From Solirubrobacterales bacterium (GTDB taxonomy: Bacteria > Actinomycetota > Thermoleophilia > Solirubrobacterales > Solirubrobacteraceae), in the NCBI GenBank assembly GCA_019240115.1, contig JAFAYV010000071.1, positions 31,596 through 95,595 of the forward strand: a stretch of 64,000 nt of DNA, read 5' to 3'. The notes under the pieces were generated by a model. It saw only the letters and a program-made list of their open reading frames with translations, was not told the origin of the DNA and did no database searches. Below, one piece after another: positions 55,246 through 62,527 of this stretch. How positions within the stretch are numbered: the first letter of the stretch is position 1; every line of letters begins with the position of its first letter. A program made the position numbers and the translations under genes.

Positions 55246-56005
55246 TGTAGTCGGCGTAGCCGGGGCGGCGGTCGCCGATGTCCTTCTCGAGCAGCGCGGC
55301 CCCCGAGACCCGGATCAGCAGCGTGCTCATGACCACCGGGCCGACCAGCGTCCACCAGGTGCCGCCGGCGGGCAGCGCGATCAGCCACAGGCCCCACCAC
55401 ACGCAGAAGTCGCCGAAGTAGTTCGGGTGGCGCGTGTAGCGCCAGAGGCCGCTATCCATGACCTCGCCGCGGTTGTCGGGGTCGGCCTTGAAGCGGCGCA
55501 TCTGCTCGTCGCCGACGGCCTCGAAGAACAGCCCGACCGCGAACAGCGCGATCCCCGGCAGGGCCGTGGCCGACAGGGCGGCGTGACGCGGAGCGGCAAC
55601 CTGCACGGGCAGCGAGACGATCAGCACGAGCAGGCCCTGGAGCAGGAAGATCGTCACCAGGCTGTAGGGGATGAAGGCGTCGCCGCGGCGCTCGCGCTGG
55701 ACCGCGTAGCGCCGGTCCTCCTCGGGGCTCGCGAGCTTGCGCGCGAGCAGATAGGCGCCGAGGCGCAGACCCCAGACGGCGCTCAGCGCGAACAGCAGCC
55801 AGCGGCGGGCGCGATCGCCGTCGCCGGCGAGCGCGGCGACGAGCGCGACGAGCACGAACGCGGGCCCCCACCCCGGGTCCACGATCGACACGTCGCGCAA
55901 CGGCACGCTGAGCGCCCACAGCCCGAGCATGAGGGCGGCCACGGCGATGGCCGCGAGGAGGGTGACCTCGCCGGGAGCGGCGAAGACGGTGGCGAGCGTC
56001 GCCAT
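55187..56005 (-). CDS. DUF1295 / steroid-5-alpha-reductase-like membrane protein
   Basis: 272 residues, about seven hydrophobic helices. The C-terminal signature DSGLWRYTRHPNYFGDFCVW followed by WGLWLIALP, and LLEKDIGDRRPGYADYIKRT, defines the DUF1295 family (isoprenylcysteine-methyltransferase/steroid-reductase-like fold, NADPH-binding in relatives). Near VSIVDPGWGPAFVLVALVAA is the other family motif. It is commonly found beside a CFA-synthase gene, as here, suggesting a role in modified fatty acids. Confidence 0.9.
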   Translation of the reverse strand: MATLATVFAAPGEVTLLAAIAVAALMLGLWALSVPLRDVSIVDPGWGPAFVLVALVAALAGDGDRARRWLLFALSAVWGLRLGAYLLARKLASPEEDRRYAVQRERRGDAFIPYSLVTIFLLQGLLVLIVSLPVQVAAPRHAALSATALPGIALFAVGLFFEAVGDEQMRRFKADPDNRGEVMDSGLWRYTRHPNYFGDFCVWWGLWLIALPAGGTWWTLVGPVVMSTLLIRVSGAALLEKDIGDRRPGYADYIKRTSGFFPRPPRARAGSG

Positions 56006-56022
56006 CGGCGATCATCTTCCCC

Positions 56023-57150
56023 GTGAACGCCGGAGCATCACGCGGCGCGCTCGGGGGCCTGCGCGTCCTGGACTTCTCGCGGGTGCTGGCGGGGCCCTTC
56101 GCGACGATGATGCTAGCCGACCTGGGCGCGACCGTGACCAAGGTCGAGCGGCCCGGCGGCGGCGACGAGACCCGCAGCTGGGGACCTCCGTACGACGCGT
56201 CCGGGCGGGCGACCTACTTCCAGGCGGTCAACCGCAACAAGCGCTCGCTCGTCCTCGACCTCGCCGACTCGCGCGATCGGGCCCGCGCGCTGGCGCTCGC
56301 GCGCGCGTCCGACGTCGTCGTCGAGAACTTCCGCCCCGACGTCATGGCCGCGCTCGAGCTCGGCTACGAGCAGCTCGCGGCCCAGCGGCCCGAGCTCGTG
56401 TACTGCTCGATCACCGGCTTCGGCGCCGGGCGCGGCGCGGCGCTGCCCGGCTACGACCTGCTCGTGCAGGCGCTCGGGGGCCTGATGAGCATCACCGGCT
56501 CGCCCGACGGCGAGCCGCAGAAGGTCGGGGTCGCGGTCGTCGACGTCCTCGCCGGGCTGTTCGCCTCGGTCGGCATCCTCGCCGCGCTGCGCCACCGCGA
56601 CGCCACCGGCGAGGGCCAGCACGTGCGGGTCGACCTGCTCTCCTCGCTGCTGGCGGCGCTCGTCAACCAGGCCTCGGCGTTCACCGTCGCCGGGGCGGTG
56701 CCCGGACGGATGGGCAACGCCCACCCGAGCATCACCCCCTACGAGCTCTATCCGGCGGGCGAGGGCGAGCTCGTGCTCGCGGCTGGCAACGATCGGCAGT
56801 TCGCGGCGCTGTGCGACGTGCTCGGGGCGCCCGAGCTCGCGCGAGATCCCAGGTTCGGCGGCAACGCCCAGCGGGTCGAGCACCGCCGGCAGCTGCGCGA
56901 GGAGCTCGTCGCCCGGCTGGCGGGGCGCCCGGCGCACGAATGGGCGGCCGAGCTGACCGCGGCGCGGGTGCCGGCGGGCGTCGTCAACGACGTGCGCGGC
57001 GCATTCGAGCTCGCGGCCTCGCTGGGACTCGAGCCGATCGTCGAGATCGCCCGCGACGACGGCTCGGTCGCAAGGCTGCCGCGCAACCCGATCGGGCTGT
57101 CGCGGACGCCGGCCGGCTACCGGTCGGCGCCGCCGGACCTTCCCGGGTGA
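56023..57150 (+). CDS. Family III CoA-transferase (CaiB/BaiF)
   Basis: 375 residues from GTG 56023. Motifs: GLRVLDFSRVLAGPFATMML, DLGATVTKVERPGGGDETR, FQAVNRNKRSLVLDL, DVVVENFRPDVMAALELGYE, the catalytic Asp in LPGYDLLVQALGG, and PSITPYELYPAGEGELVLAA. It exchanges CoA between an acyl-CoA and a free acid. Slightly shorter than the roughly 400-residue average. Acid substrate unknown. Divergent from the DUF1295 gene with 17 bp between starts. Confidence 0.92.
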   Translation: MNAGASRGALGGLRVLDFSRVLAGPFATMMLADLGATVTKVERPGGGDETRSWGPPYDASGRATYFQAVNRNKRSLVLDLADSRDRARALALARASDVVVENFRPDVMAALELGYEQLAAQRPELVYCSITGFGAGRGAALPGYDLLVQALGGLMSITGSPDGEPQKVGVAVVDVLAGLFASVGILAALRHRDATGEGQHVRVDLLSSLLAALVNQASAFTVAGAVPGRMGNAHPSITPYELYPAGEGELVLAAGNDRQFAALCDVLGAPELARDPRFGGNAQRVEHRRQLREELVARLAGRPAHEWAAELTAARVPAGVVNDVRGAFELAASLGLEPIVEIARDDGSVARLPRNPIGLSRTPAGYRSAPPDLPG

Positions 57151-57253
57151 GCGCGGCCTGAGCTCGCTGCGGCCTGAGGTGCGGCGGCCGGTGGCGAGGT
57201 CTCCCCTCAGCGATGGGATCGTGCGCGCGTCGGCGACGATGACCCGACCGAGC

Positions 57254-57988
57254 TCAGTCGCGCTCGTCCTCGGCATCGCGCGCCAACCGCTCGTGGGCGG
57301 GATCGTCGGCGCGCAACCGGCGGGCGGTCAGGTCGGGGCTGGAGTCGCGCACGGCGCCGCCGACGCTGCCGCCGGCCACCGCCGCCCGGGTCAGTGACCG
57401 CATCCGGGTCTGCGTGCTGCCGAGGAACAGGGCGCGCTCGTGGCCGCGCAGGACGAGGAAGCCGATCCCGACGATCGGGTTGGCGACCGTCGCCGTACGG
57501 GAAACCGAGCGGACGCGGAACTGCACCTCGCCGCTGTCCAGCCACTTCCATACCTGCCAGTCCATCTGGCCACGCTCCACGTGGCCGCGCAGCGTGCGGT
57601 AGGCCCAGCCGAAGACGCGCGCCGAGCGTCCGCCGGCCTCGCGCGTCTCGTCGTAGACGTGGACGACGCGCACGCCGACGTAGACGCTGATGAGCCCCAG
57701 CGCGCGCAGCTGGAGCAGCATCTCGCGGCCCTGCAGCGGGCGGTCGCGGTCGTAATGGGCGCGGACGAGCGACGGATCGGCGAACTCGTAGCCGCGGATC
57801 AGGCGGCACGCGATCTCCCAGGAGCCGCCACGGACCGGATCACCCGGCGGCTCGGAGGGCAGCGGCTGGCAGCGCACGTCGACCGTCCAGCCGGACGGCG
57901 GATGATCGAGGTCGAGCGCCGCCGGGTCGTAGTTGACCGGGGCGCCGGCCAGCTCGGCGAGCCGGCGACGGATCCGGGCTTCGGTCAC
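57254..57988 (-). CDS. DUF1990-family protein
   Basis: 244 residues from GTG 57988, which overlaps the stop of the upstream gene (GTGA). Family motifs: HPPSGWTVDVRCQPLPSEPP, YEFADPSLVRAHYD, VVHVYDETREAGGRSARVFG, WAYRTLRGHVERGQMDWQVW and SVSRTATVANPIVGIGFLVL. No activity is known for DUF1990 proteins; they have an SRPBCC-like look with strong surface conservation. Forms an operon with the next entry. Confidence 0.85.
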   Translation of the reverse strand: MTEARIRRRLAELAGAPVNYDPAALDLDHPPSGWTVDVRCQPLPSEPPGDPVRGGSWEIACRLIRGYEFADPSLVRAHYDRDRPLQGREMLLQLRALGLISVYVGVRVVHVYDETREAGGRSARVFGWAYRTLRGHVERGQMDWQVWKWLDSGEVQFRVRSVSRTATVANPIVGIGFLVLRGHERALFLGSTQTRMRSLTRAAVAGGSVGGAVRDSSPDLTARRLRADDPAHERLARDAEDERD

Positions 57989-58698
57989 GCCGGAAACGGG
58001 TCGTCGATCCGGCGCGTGTCGATCTCGATCCCGCCGGTCATCCGGCCGCCCGACAGCCGGGTCACGCCCTCCAGGAACGAGATCCACATGTGCAGCTGGA
58101 TCTCCTTGGCCATGTGCGCGCGGTGATAGAGCAGGTCGGCGAGCCGGTCGGCGCTGCGCGCCCAGGACTCGATCTCGAACACCATCGGGTCGGTGGACAG
58201 CGCTCGGAACTCGATCTGGCCGGCCTCGAGGTGCCCGGCGAGCGTGGCGAGGCGAAACGAGGCCTCGTCGACGGCGACGACGCGGACCGGGCCGTCCCAA
58301 GGGCCCGGCATCCGAACCACGTACTCGTCGCCGACGCCGAGCCGGCCGGAGTCGCCGTACACCTTCTGGAAGCGGGCGAAGGCCGTCGGAGCCGCCTGGT
58401 TGAGGTCGATCGCCAGCTTGCGCATGAGGCCGGGGGCCGTCAACCCCGACTCGCGGATCCGCGTGCGGTAGCGGCGATGGAAGAGCGGCCCCTGACCCGA
58501 CTGCGCCGGCTGGACCTCGCCGTCGTCGACGCCCTCGGGGTACGGCGGCGGCAGGTCGTCGCCGCCGGCCGCCGCGGCCACCTCGGCCCGATGCATCGGG
58601 GTCGAGCGCCACATGTAGTCCCACGCGGTCAGCGTGACGCCGACCGGCCAGGTCAGCGCGGTCAGCCAGCGGCGGGCGGCGGAAGGTCGGCGGGGCAT
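57985..58698 (-). CDS. DUF1990-associated hypothetical protein
   Basis: 237 residues. An N-terminal hydrophobic segment (WLTALTWPVGVTLTAWDYMW) may be a membrane anchor. The body, YRTRIRESGLTAPGLMRKLA, VYGDSGRLGVGDEYVVRMPG, VDEASFRLATLAGHLEAGQI and FEIESWARSADRLADLLYHR, resembles the half of the DUF1990 fold that deals with ligand binding. It is always one coupled frame ahead of the preceding entry. Function unknown. Confidence 0.75.
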   Translation of the reverse strand: MPRRPSAARRWLTALTWPVGVTLTAWDYMWRSTPMHRAEVAAAAGGDDLPPPYPEGVDDGEVQPAQSGQGPLFHRRYRTRIRESGLTAPGLMRKLAIDLNQAAPTAFARFQKVYGDSGRLGVGDEYVVRMPGPWDGPVRVVAVDEASFRLATLAGHLEAGQIEFRALSTDPMVFEIESWARSADRLADLLYHRAHMAKEIQLHMWISFLEGVTRLSGGRMTGGIEIDTRRIDDPFPA

Positions 58699-58765
58699 CC
58701 TGCGTGAACGACTACCCGCCCAGCGAAGCGATTCCCCTCGGTGATGGGGGGGTAGCCCCCGGGAC

Positions 58766-58978
58766 GTGCTCACCGACGTCCTGCACCGCTGCGGCCTGCG
58801 CCCCTGGATGATGCAGGCGGCCTCCCTGTCATCGGTCGGCTTGTGCATCGGCCTGTGGATCCGCGCCAAGACCGTCGACCAGGAGGAGCGCGGCAATGCC
58901 GAGCGTCGCGCGCTGTTCGTCGGCCTGTGGCCGCCGACCATATGGCTGATCGGGGATTCGCTCGCGCGCCGCGACTGA
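58766..58978 (+). CDS. Small putative membrane protein
   Basis: 70 residues from GTG 58766. Two hydrophobic stretches, MQAASLSSVGLCIGLWIRA and ALFVGLWPPTIWLIGDSLAR, are split by a charged loop (KTVDQEERGNAERR). No family is known. Starts 67 bp from the divergent DUF1990 operon. Coding is supported by the sharp hydrophobic/charged alternation. Confidence 0.5.
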   Translation: MLTDVLHRCGLRPWMMQAASLSSVGLCIGLWIRAKTVDQEERGNAERRALFVGLWPPTIWLIGDSLARRD

Positions 58979-58997
58979 CGGGCGCCGGCCGGCCCGG

Positions 58998-59064
58998 GGG
59001 CGGGGTGGCGTCCGTTCGGGGGGCCGGGTGCCGTCCGTTCGGGGGGCGGGGTGCCGTCCGCCCG
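58998..59064 (+). repeat. Three copies of a 23-bp tandem repeat
   Basis: Unit built on GTCCGTTCGGGGGGC plus GGGGTGCC; block starts are spaced exactly 23 bp (59009, 59032, 59055). It lies in the 134-bp gap between the small membrane protein and the hydrolase. Likely a slippage-prone VNTR, G-rich enough to form quadruplexes. Confidence 0.8.
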
Positions 59065-59112
59065 GGCCACCGCGATTTCGCATAGGGTGCCGCGGGTGAC
59101 CGGGTCGCGACC

Positions 59113-59910
59113 GTGACAATCGCCTACGACCGGGTCGGCAGCGGACCCGCCCTCGTCCTGCTGCACCCCCTCGGCGCGGACCGGCGCTGCTGGGATCCGA
59201 TCGTCGCGCGGCTGCGCGACCATCGCGAGGTGATCGCGATCGACCTGCCGGGGTTCGGGCAGTCGCCGCCGCTCGCCGGCGCCGGGCCGACCGCGCGAGC
59301 GCTCGCCGTGGCGGTCGCGGATCTACTGCGGTCGATCGACGTGACCCGCCCGCACGTCGCCGGCAACTCGCTCGGCGGATGGGTCGCGCTCGAGCTCGGC
59401 CTCGAGGGGGCGGCGCAGCGCGTCACCGCGATCGCCCCGGCGGGTCTGTGGCCCGAGCCGCTCGTGCCCAAGCACGGCATCGCGCGCCGCCTCGGCCACG
59501 CCCTGCTGCCGCTCCTGGGCCCGGTGGTCGCGACGTCGATCGGGCGTTCGCTGCTGCTCTCGGGAGCGGTGGCGCACCCTCGCCGGGTCCCCGCGGCCGA
59601 CGCGCGCCACCTCGTTCGCGCGTACGCGCTCGCTCCCGGCTTCACCGCGGCCAACGACGCGATGCGCGCAGGGCGCTTCGAAGGTCTCGAGCGGATCCGT
59701 TGCCCGGTCACGCTCGTCTGGCCCGACCACGACCGACTCATCCAGCGGCCGGTCTGGATTCCCGACCGGATCGACAACGTCGTGCTCGTCGACAGCGGCC
59801 ACATGCCGATGTGGGACGCGCCCGACGCGCTCTCGCAGATCCTGCTCGGCGGAGCGCCGCGCGAGCGGATCGGACTCGCGCGGCGACGCGCCGGGGCGCC
59901 CACGGCCTGA
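59113..59910 (+). CDS. Alpha/beta-hydrolase
   Basis: 265 residues from GTG 59113. Oxyanion segment LLHPLGADRRCWDPIVA, nucleophile Ser in AGNSLGGWVALELG, Asp in LVWPDHDRLIQ and His in VDSGHMPMWDAPD complete the triad. Lid region (LGHALLPLLGPVVATSIGRS) is hydrophobic. Probably an esterase or C-C-bond hydrolase; substrate not deducible. No operon partner. Confidence 0.87.
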   Translation: MTIAYDRVGSGPALVLLHPLGADRRCWDPIVARLRDHREVIAIDLPGFGQSPPLAGAGPTARALAVAVADLLRSIDVTRPHVAGNSLGGWVALELGLEGAAQRVTAIAPAGLWPEPLVPKHGIARRLGHALLPLLGPVVATSIGRSLLLSGAVAHPRRVPAADARHLVRAYALAPGFTAANDAMRAGRFEGLERIRCPVTLVWPDHDRLIQRPVWIPDRIDNVVLVDSGHMPMWDAPDALSQILLGGAPRERIGLARRRAGAPTA

Positions 59911-59965
59911 GCGGTCAGCCCGGTGTCAGCCGAGCCCGTGCTCGACCGCGTCGTCGTAGCTCGTC

Positions 59966-60100
59966 GACCGCTCATCCGCAGGGACACCGGCCGGCCGCCT
60001 CATCCACGCAGCCACCGGCCGGCCGCCTCATTCGCGCAGCCACCCGCCGGCCGCCTGATCCGCGCAGGCACCGACCGGCCGCCTCATTCGCGCAGGCACG
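59966..60100 (+). repeat. Tandem repeat block A, 28-bp unit, about 4.5 copies
   Basis: Core CCGGCCGCCTCATTCGCGCA with variants; CGCCT starts at 59996, 60024, 60052 and 60080, exactly 28 apart, with a partial unit before. First of three consecutive different arrays in the 560-bp space between the hydrolase and the MFS gene. Confidence 0.88.
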
Positions 60101-60119
60101 GCTGGCTGCGTCGAGCTCG

Positions 60120-60260
60120 GCGGAAGGGTGGCCGCTCGCGACGGGGCGCGGCGGAAGGGTGGCCGCTCGCGACGGGGCCCCGGCGGAAGGGTGGCCGTTC
60201 GCGACGGGCGCGGCGGAAGGGTGGCCGCGCGCGACGGGGCCCCGGCGGAAGGGTGGCCGC
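60120..60260 (+). repeat. Tandem repeat block B, about 31-bp unit, 5 copies
   Basis: Core GGCGGAAGGGTGGCCGCTCG followed by CGACGGGG. GGAAG begins at 60122, 60153, 60185, 60215 and 60247, so spacing varies between 30 and 32 bp. Because the unit is not a multiple of three it opens frames in all phases, giving Arg/Gly-rich spurious translations. Confidence 0.88.
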
Positions 60261-60334
60261 CAATAAGCCGGCCCGGCACGGCGATCCGGCTGCCACCCCA
60301 CGGCGGAGGCGGACCAGCGGGACAGGAGCGGCCG

Positions 60335-60463
60335 GCGCCCGGCGGGACCCCGGGGCGAAGGCGCCCGGCGGGACCCCGGAGCGAAGGCGCCCGGCGGGAC
60401 CCCGGAGCGAAGGCGCCCGCCGGGACCTCGGAGCGAGGCGCCCGGCGTGCGGCGGCCAGTCGC
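60335..60463 (+). repeat. Tandem repeat block C, 26-bp unit, 5 copies
   Basis: Unit GCGCCCGGCGGGACCCCGGA plus GCGAAG; starts at 60335, 60361, 60387, 60413 and 60438. It ends 6 bp before the MFS stop codon. Nearly perfect copies indicate recent expansion. Confidence 0.9.
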
Positions 60464-60469
60464 GCGGCG

Positions 60470-61708
60470 CTAGCGGGTGGCTCCGGCTGGCGTCGTCCGC
60501 ACCGCCAGCCCGGCGCTTGCGGGGATCCCGACGATCAGGCAGAGCACCGCCGCGACGAGGAGCGTGTGGTGGACGGTCGCGGCGGTGAGAGTGCCCGAGA
60601 GGGCGATCCCGGCGAGGCCCGCCCCGATCGCGGCGCCGAGCAGCCGTCCGACCGATAGCAGCGCCGAGGTTCGCCCGTGCGAGGCGAGCGGGCTGGCGTT
60701 GAGCGCCGCTCGAGAGGTCGGCACGAACAGCATGCCGAGGCCGAGGCCGACGGGGATGAGCGGCAGGACCGTGACCGCGCCGTCGAGCGAGACCCCGGAG
60801 ATGCCGAGGATCGCCAGCCCGGCGCCGGCGGCGAGGAACCCCAGCAGCGTCGGGAGCTGCTCGCCGCGCCGGTCGACGAGCGCCCCTGCGAGCGGCGCCG
60901 CGGCGCCCACGAGCAGGGCCACGAGCACGAGCGCGGCGGAGGCGCCGAGGGCGGAGAAGCCGGCAACCCGCTGCAGGTACTGCTCGGCGATGTAGAAGGC
61001 TCCGATCATGACCGCGAAGGTCAGCGCCGCGACGAGGGTGGCCGCGAGCACGATCCGGTTCAGCGCGGGGTTGCCACCCTCCGCGTCGCCGTGGACGACG
61101 CCGGGCACGAGGCGGGCGACCGCGGCCGCGGCGGCGACCGTCAGCGGCACGAGCGCCCACCAGTCGGCGCGCCAGCCCAGGGCGACGGTCAGCACGCCCC
61201 CGAGCAGGGGGCCGACGAGGTTGGACATGCCGGCGCTCGCGCCCCAGATGCCGAGCGCGGCGCCCCGGCGATCGGCGGGAAACCCGCTGACCGCGCCGGC
61301 GAGGGCGGCGGGGCTGACGAGACCCGCGCCGGCGCCCTGGATGACGCGGGCGACGAGGAGCTCGGTCAGGTCGGTCGTCACCGCGCCGGCGAGCGCTCCG
61401 AGCGCGAACACCCCGAGGCCGACGAGCGCGAGGCGCCGCGCGCCGAAGCGGTCGACGAGCTCACCGCCGGGAATGAGCACCAGCGCGTAGGCGGCGAAGT
61501 AGGCGCTCAGCACCGCCGAGGTCGAGCTGCCCTTGACCCCGAGCCCGTGCGCGACCGAGGGCAGCGCGACGGTGATCAGCGTCCCGTCGAGCTGGAGCAG
61601 CGCGGCGGCCGCCGTGCATGCGGCGAGCCGGGTCCAGGCCGAGCGGGGCAGCGGCGCTCCGCCGGACCGGCGCCGGCGGCCGCGGGCCGACCTGGTGGCA
61701 TGCGCCAT
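60470..61708 (-). CDS. MFS transporter (drug/H+ antiporter type)
   Basis: 412 residues from ATG 61708, about 12 membrane helices. MFS motif A-like GGELVDRFGARRLALVGLGV, LQLDGTLITVALPSVAHGLG at helix 1, motif C-like region GASAGMSNLVGPLLGGVLTV and RVIQGAGAGLVSPAALAGAV. The start of helix 1 is like those of the DHA2 family, but 12 rather than 14 helices. Exports unknown compounds. The 3' end abuts the repeat blocks. 126 bp separate it from the divergent BI-1 gene. Confidence 0.9.
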   Translation of the reverse strand: MAHATRSARGRRRRSGGAPLPRSAWTRLAACTAAAALLQLDGTLITVALPSVAHGLGVKGSSTSAVLSAYFAAYALVLIPGGELVDRFGARRLALVGLGVFALGALAGAVTTDLTELLVARVIQGAGAGLVSPAALAGAVSGFPADRRGAALGIWGASAGMSNLVGPLLGGVLTVALGWRADWWALVPLTVAAAAAVARLVPGVVHGDAEGGNPALNRIVLAATLVAALTFAVMIGAFYIAEQYLQRVAGFSALGASAALVLVALLVGAAAPLAGALVDRRGEQLPTLLGFLAAGAGLAILGISGVSLDGAVTVLPLIPVGLGLGMLFVPTSRAALNASPLASHGRTSALLSVGRLLGAAIGAGLAGIALSGTLTAATVHHTLLVAAVLCLIVGIPASAGLAVRTTPAGATR

Positions 61709-61834
61709 GCCCTCAGTATGGTGGCTGGCCGGTGGCGGCCGTCCGCGGCCCCCGCACGCTCCGCGCGGGCGGACATTCGAACAGTTGCCGAAGAAGGGCG
61801 GCGAATCCCCCGCCCACGCTCTATCTTCTCGGGT

Positions 61835-62527
61835 ATGCCACTCGAACGCCGCACTTCCTCGCCCGGGAACCTCCGCTACGGGTACTCGGGGCAAACGCTC
61901 ACCCGCGACCAGACCCGCGGAGTGTTCGGCCAGGTCATGGGCCTGGTCGCCTTCACGGCCGCCTTCGCCGCACTCGGCGCCTACGTCGGCCGCGACCTCA
62001 GCGGCGGCAGCGCCATCTTCTTCTTCCTGGGCGCCTTCGCATGCATCTTCGGGCTGCAGTTCGCCACCCGCGCGGGCCGCGAGCAGCTGGCGATCGCGCT
62101 GCTGTTCGGCGTCGGACTGCTGCTCGGGCTGGCGGTGGCCCCGGTCCTGGCGGTCTACGCCAAGGCCGATCCGGGCGCGCTGTACCAGGCGAGCGGCTCG
62201 ACGGCACTGTTCGTCGGCGGCCTCGGCGCCTACGGTTACGCGACTCGGCGCGACCTCTCGTCGTGGGTGCGGACCCTGTTCTGGGCGCTGCTGGCGCTGA
62301 TCGTGCTCGGGCTCGTGCTGACCTTCGTGGCCATCCCGGGCGGGAACGTCATCTATTCGGTGCTCGGACTGGCCCTGTTCGGCGCGTTCACGGTGTTCGA
62401 CTTCAACCGGCTGCGCCGGGCGAGCATGGGCAGCGCGGTGCCGATCGCGGCGTCGATCTTCCTCGACATCTTCAACGTCTTCCTGTTCTTCCTGTCGCTG
62501 TTCGGCGGCGGCGGAAACCGGCGCTAG
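61835..62527 (+). CDS. BAX-inhibitor-1/YccA-family membrane protein
   Basis: 230 residues, seven hydrophobic helices after a hydrophilic start (SPGNLRYGYSGQTLTRDQTR). Family motifs: FGQVMGLVAFTAAFAALGAY, FLGAFACIFGLQFA, LFGAFTVFDFNRLRR and SIFLDIFNVFLFFLSLF. Related proteins form pH-sensitive Ca2+ leak channels. ATG 61835. The IS110 region begins directly after its stop and has not visibly damaged it. Confidence 0.92.
   Translation: MPLERRTSSPGNLRYGYSGQTLTRDQTRGVFGQVMGLVAFTAAFAALGAYVGRDLSGGSAIFFFLGAFACIFGLQFATRAGREQLAIALLFGVGLLLGLAVAPVLAVYAKADPGALYQASGSTALFVGGLGAYGYATRRDLSSWVRTLFWALLALIVLGLVLTFVAIPGGNVIYSVLGLALFGAFTVFDFNRLRRASMGSAVPIAASIFLDIFNVFLFFLSLFGGGGNRR

Noticed and set aside
59966..60463. 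CRISPR array
   Set aside because: The repeats are directly adjacent without unique spacers, unit lengths vary by block and no cas gene is present.
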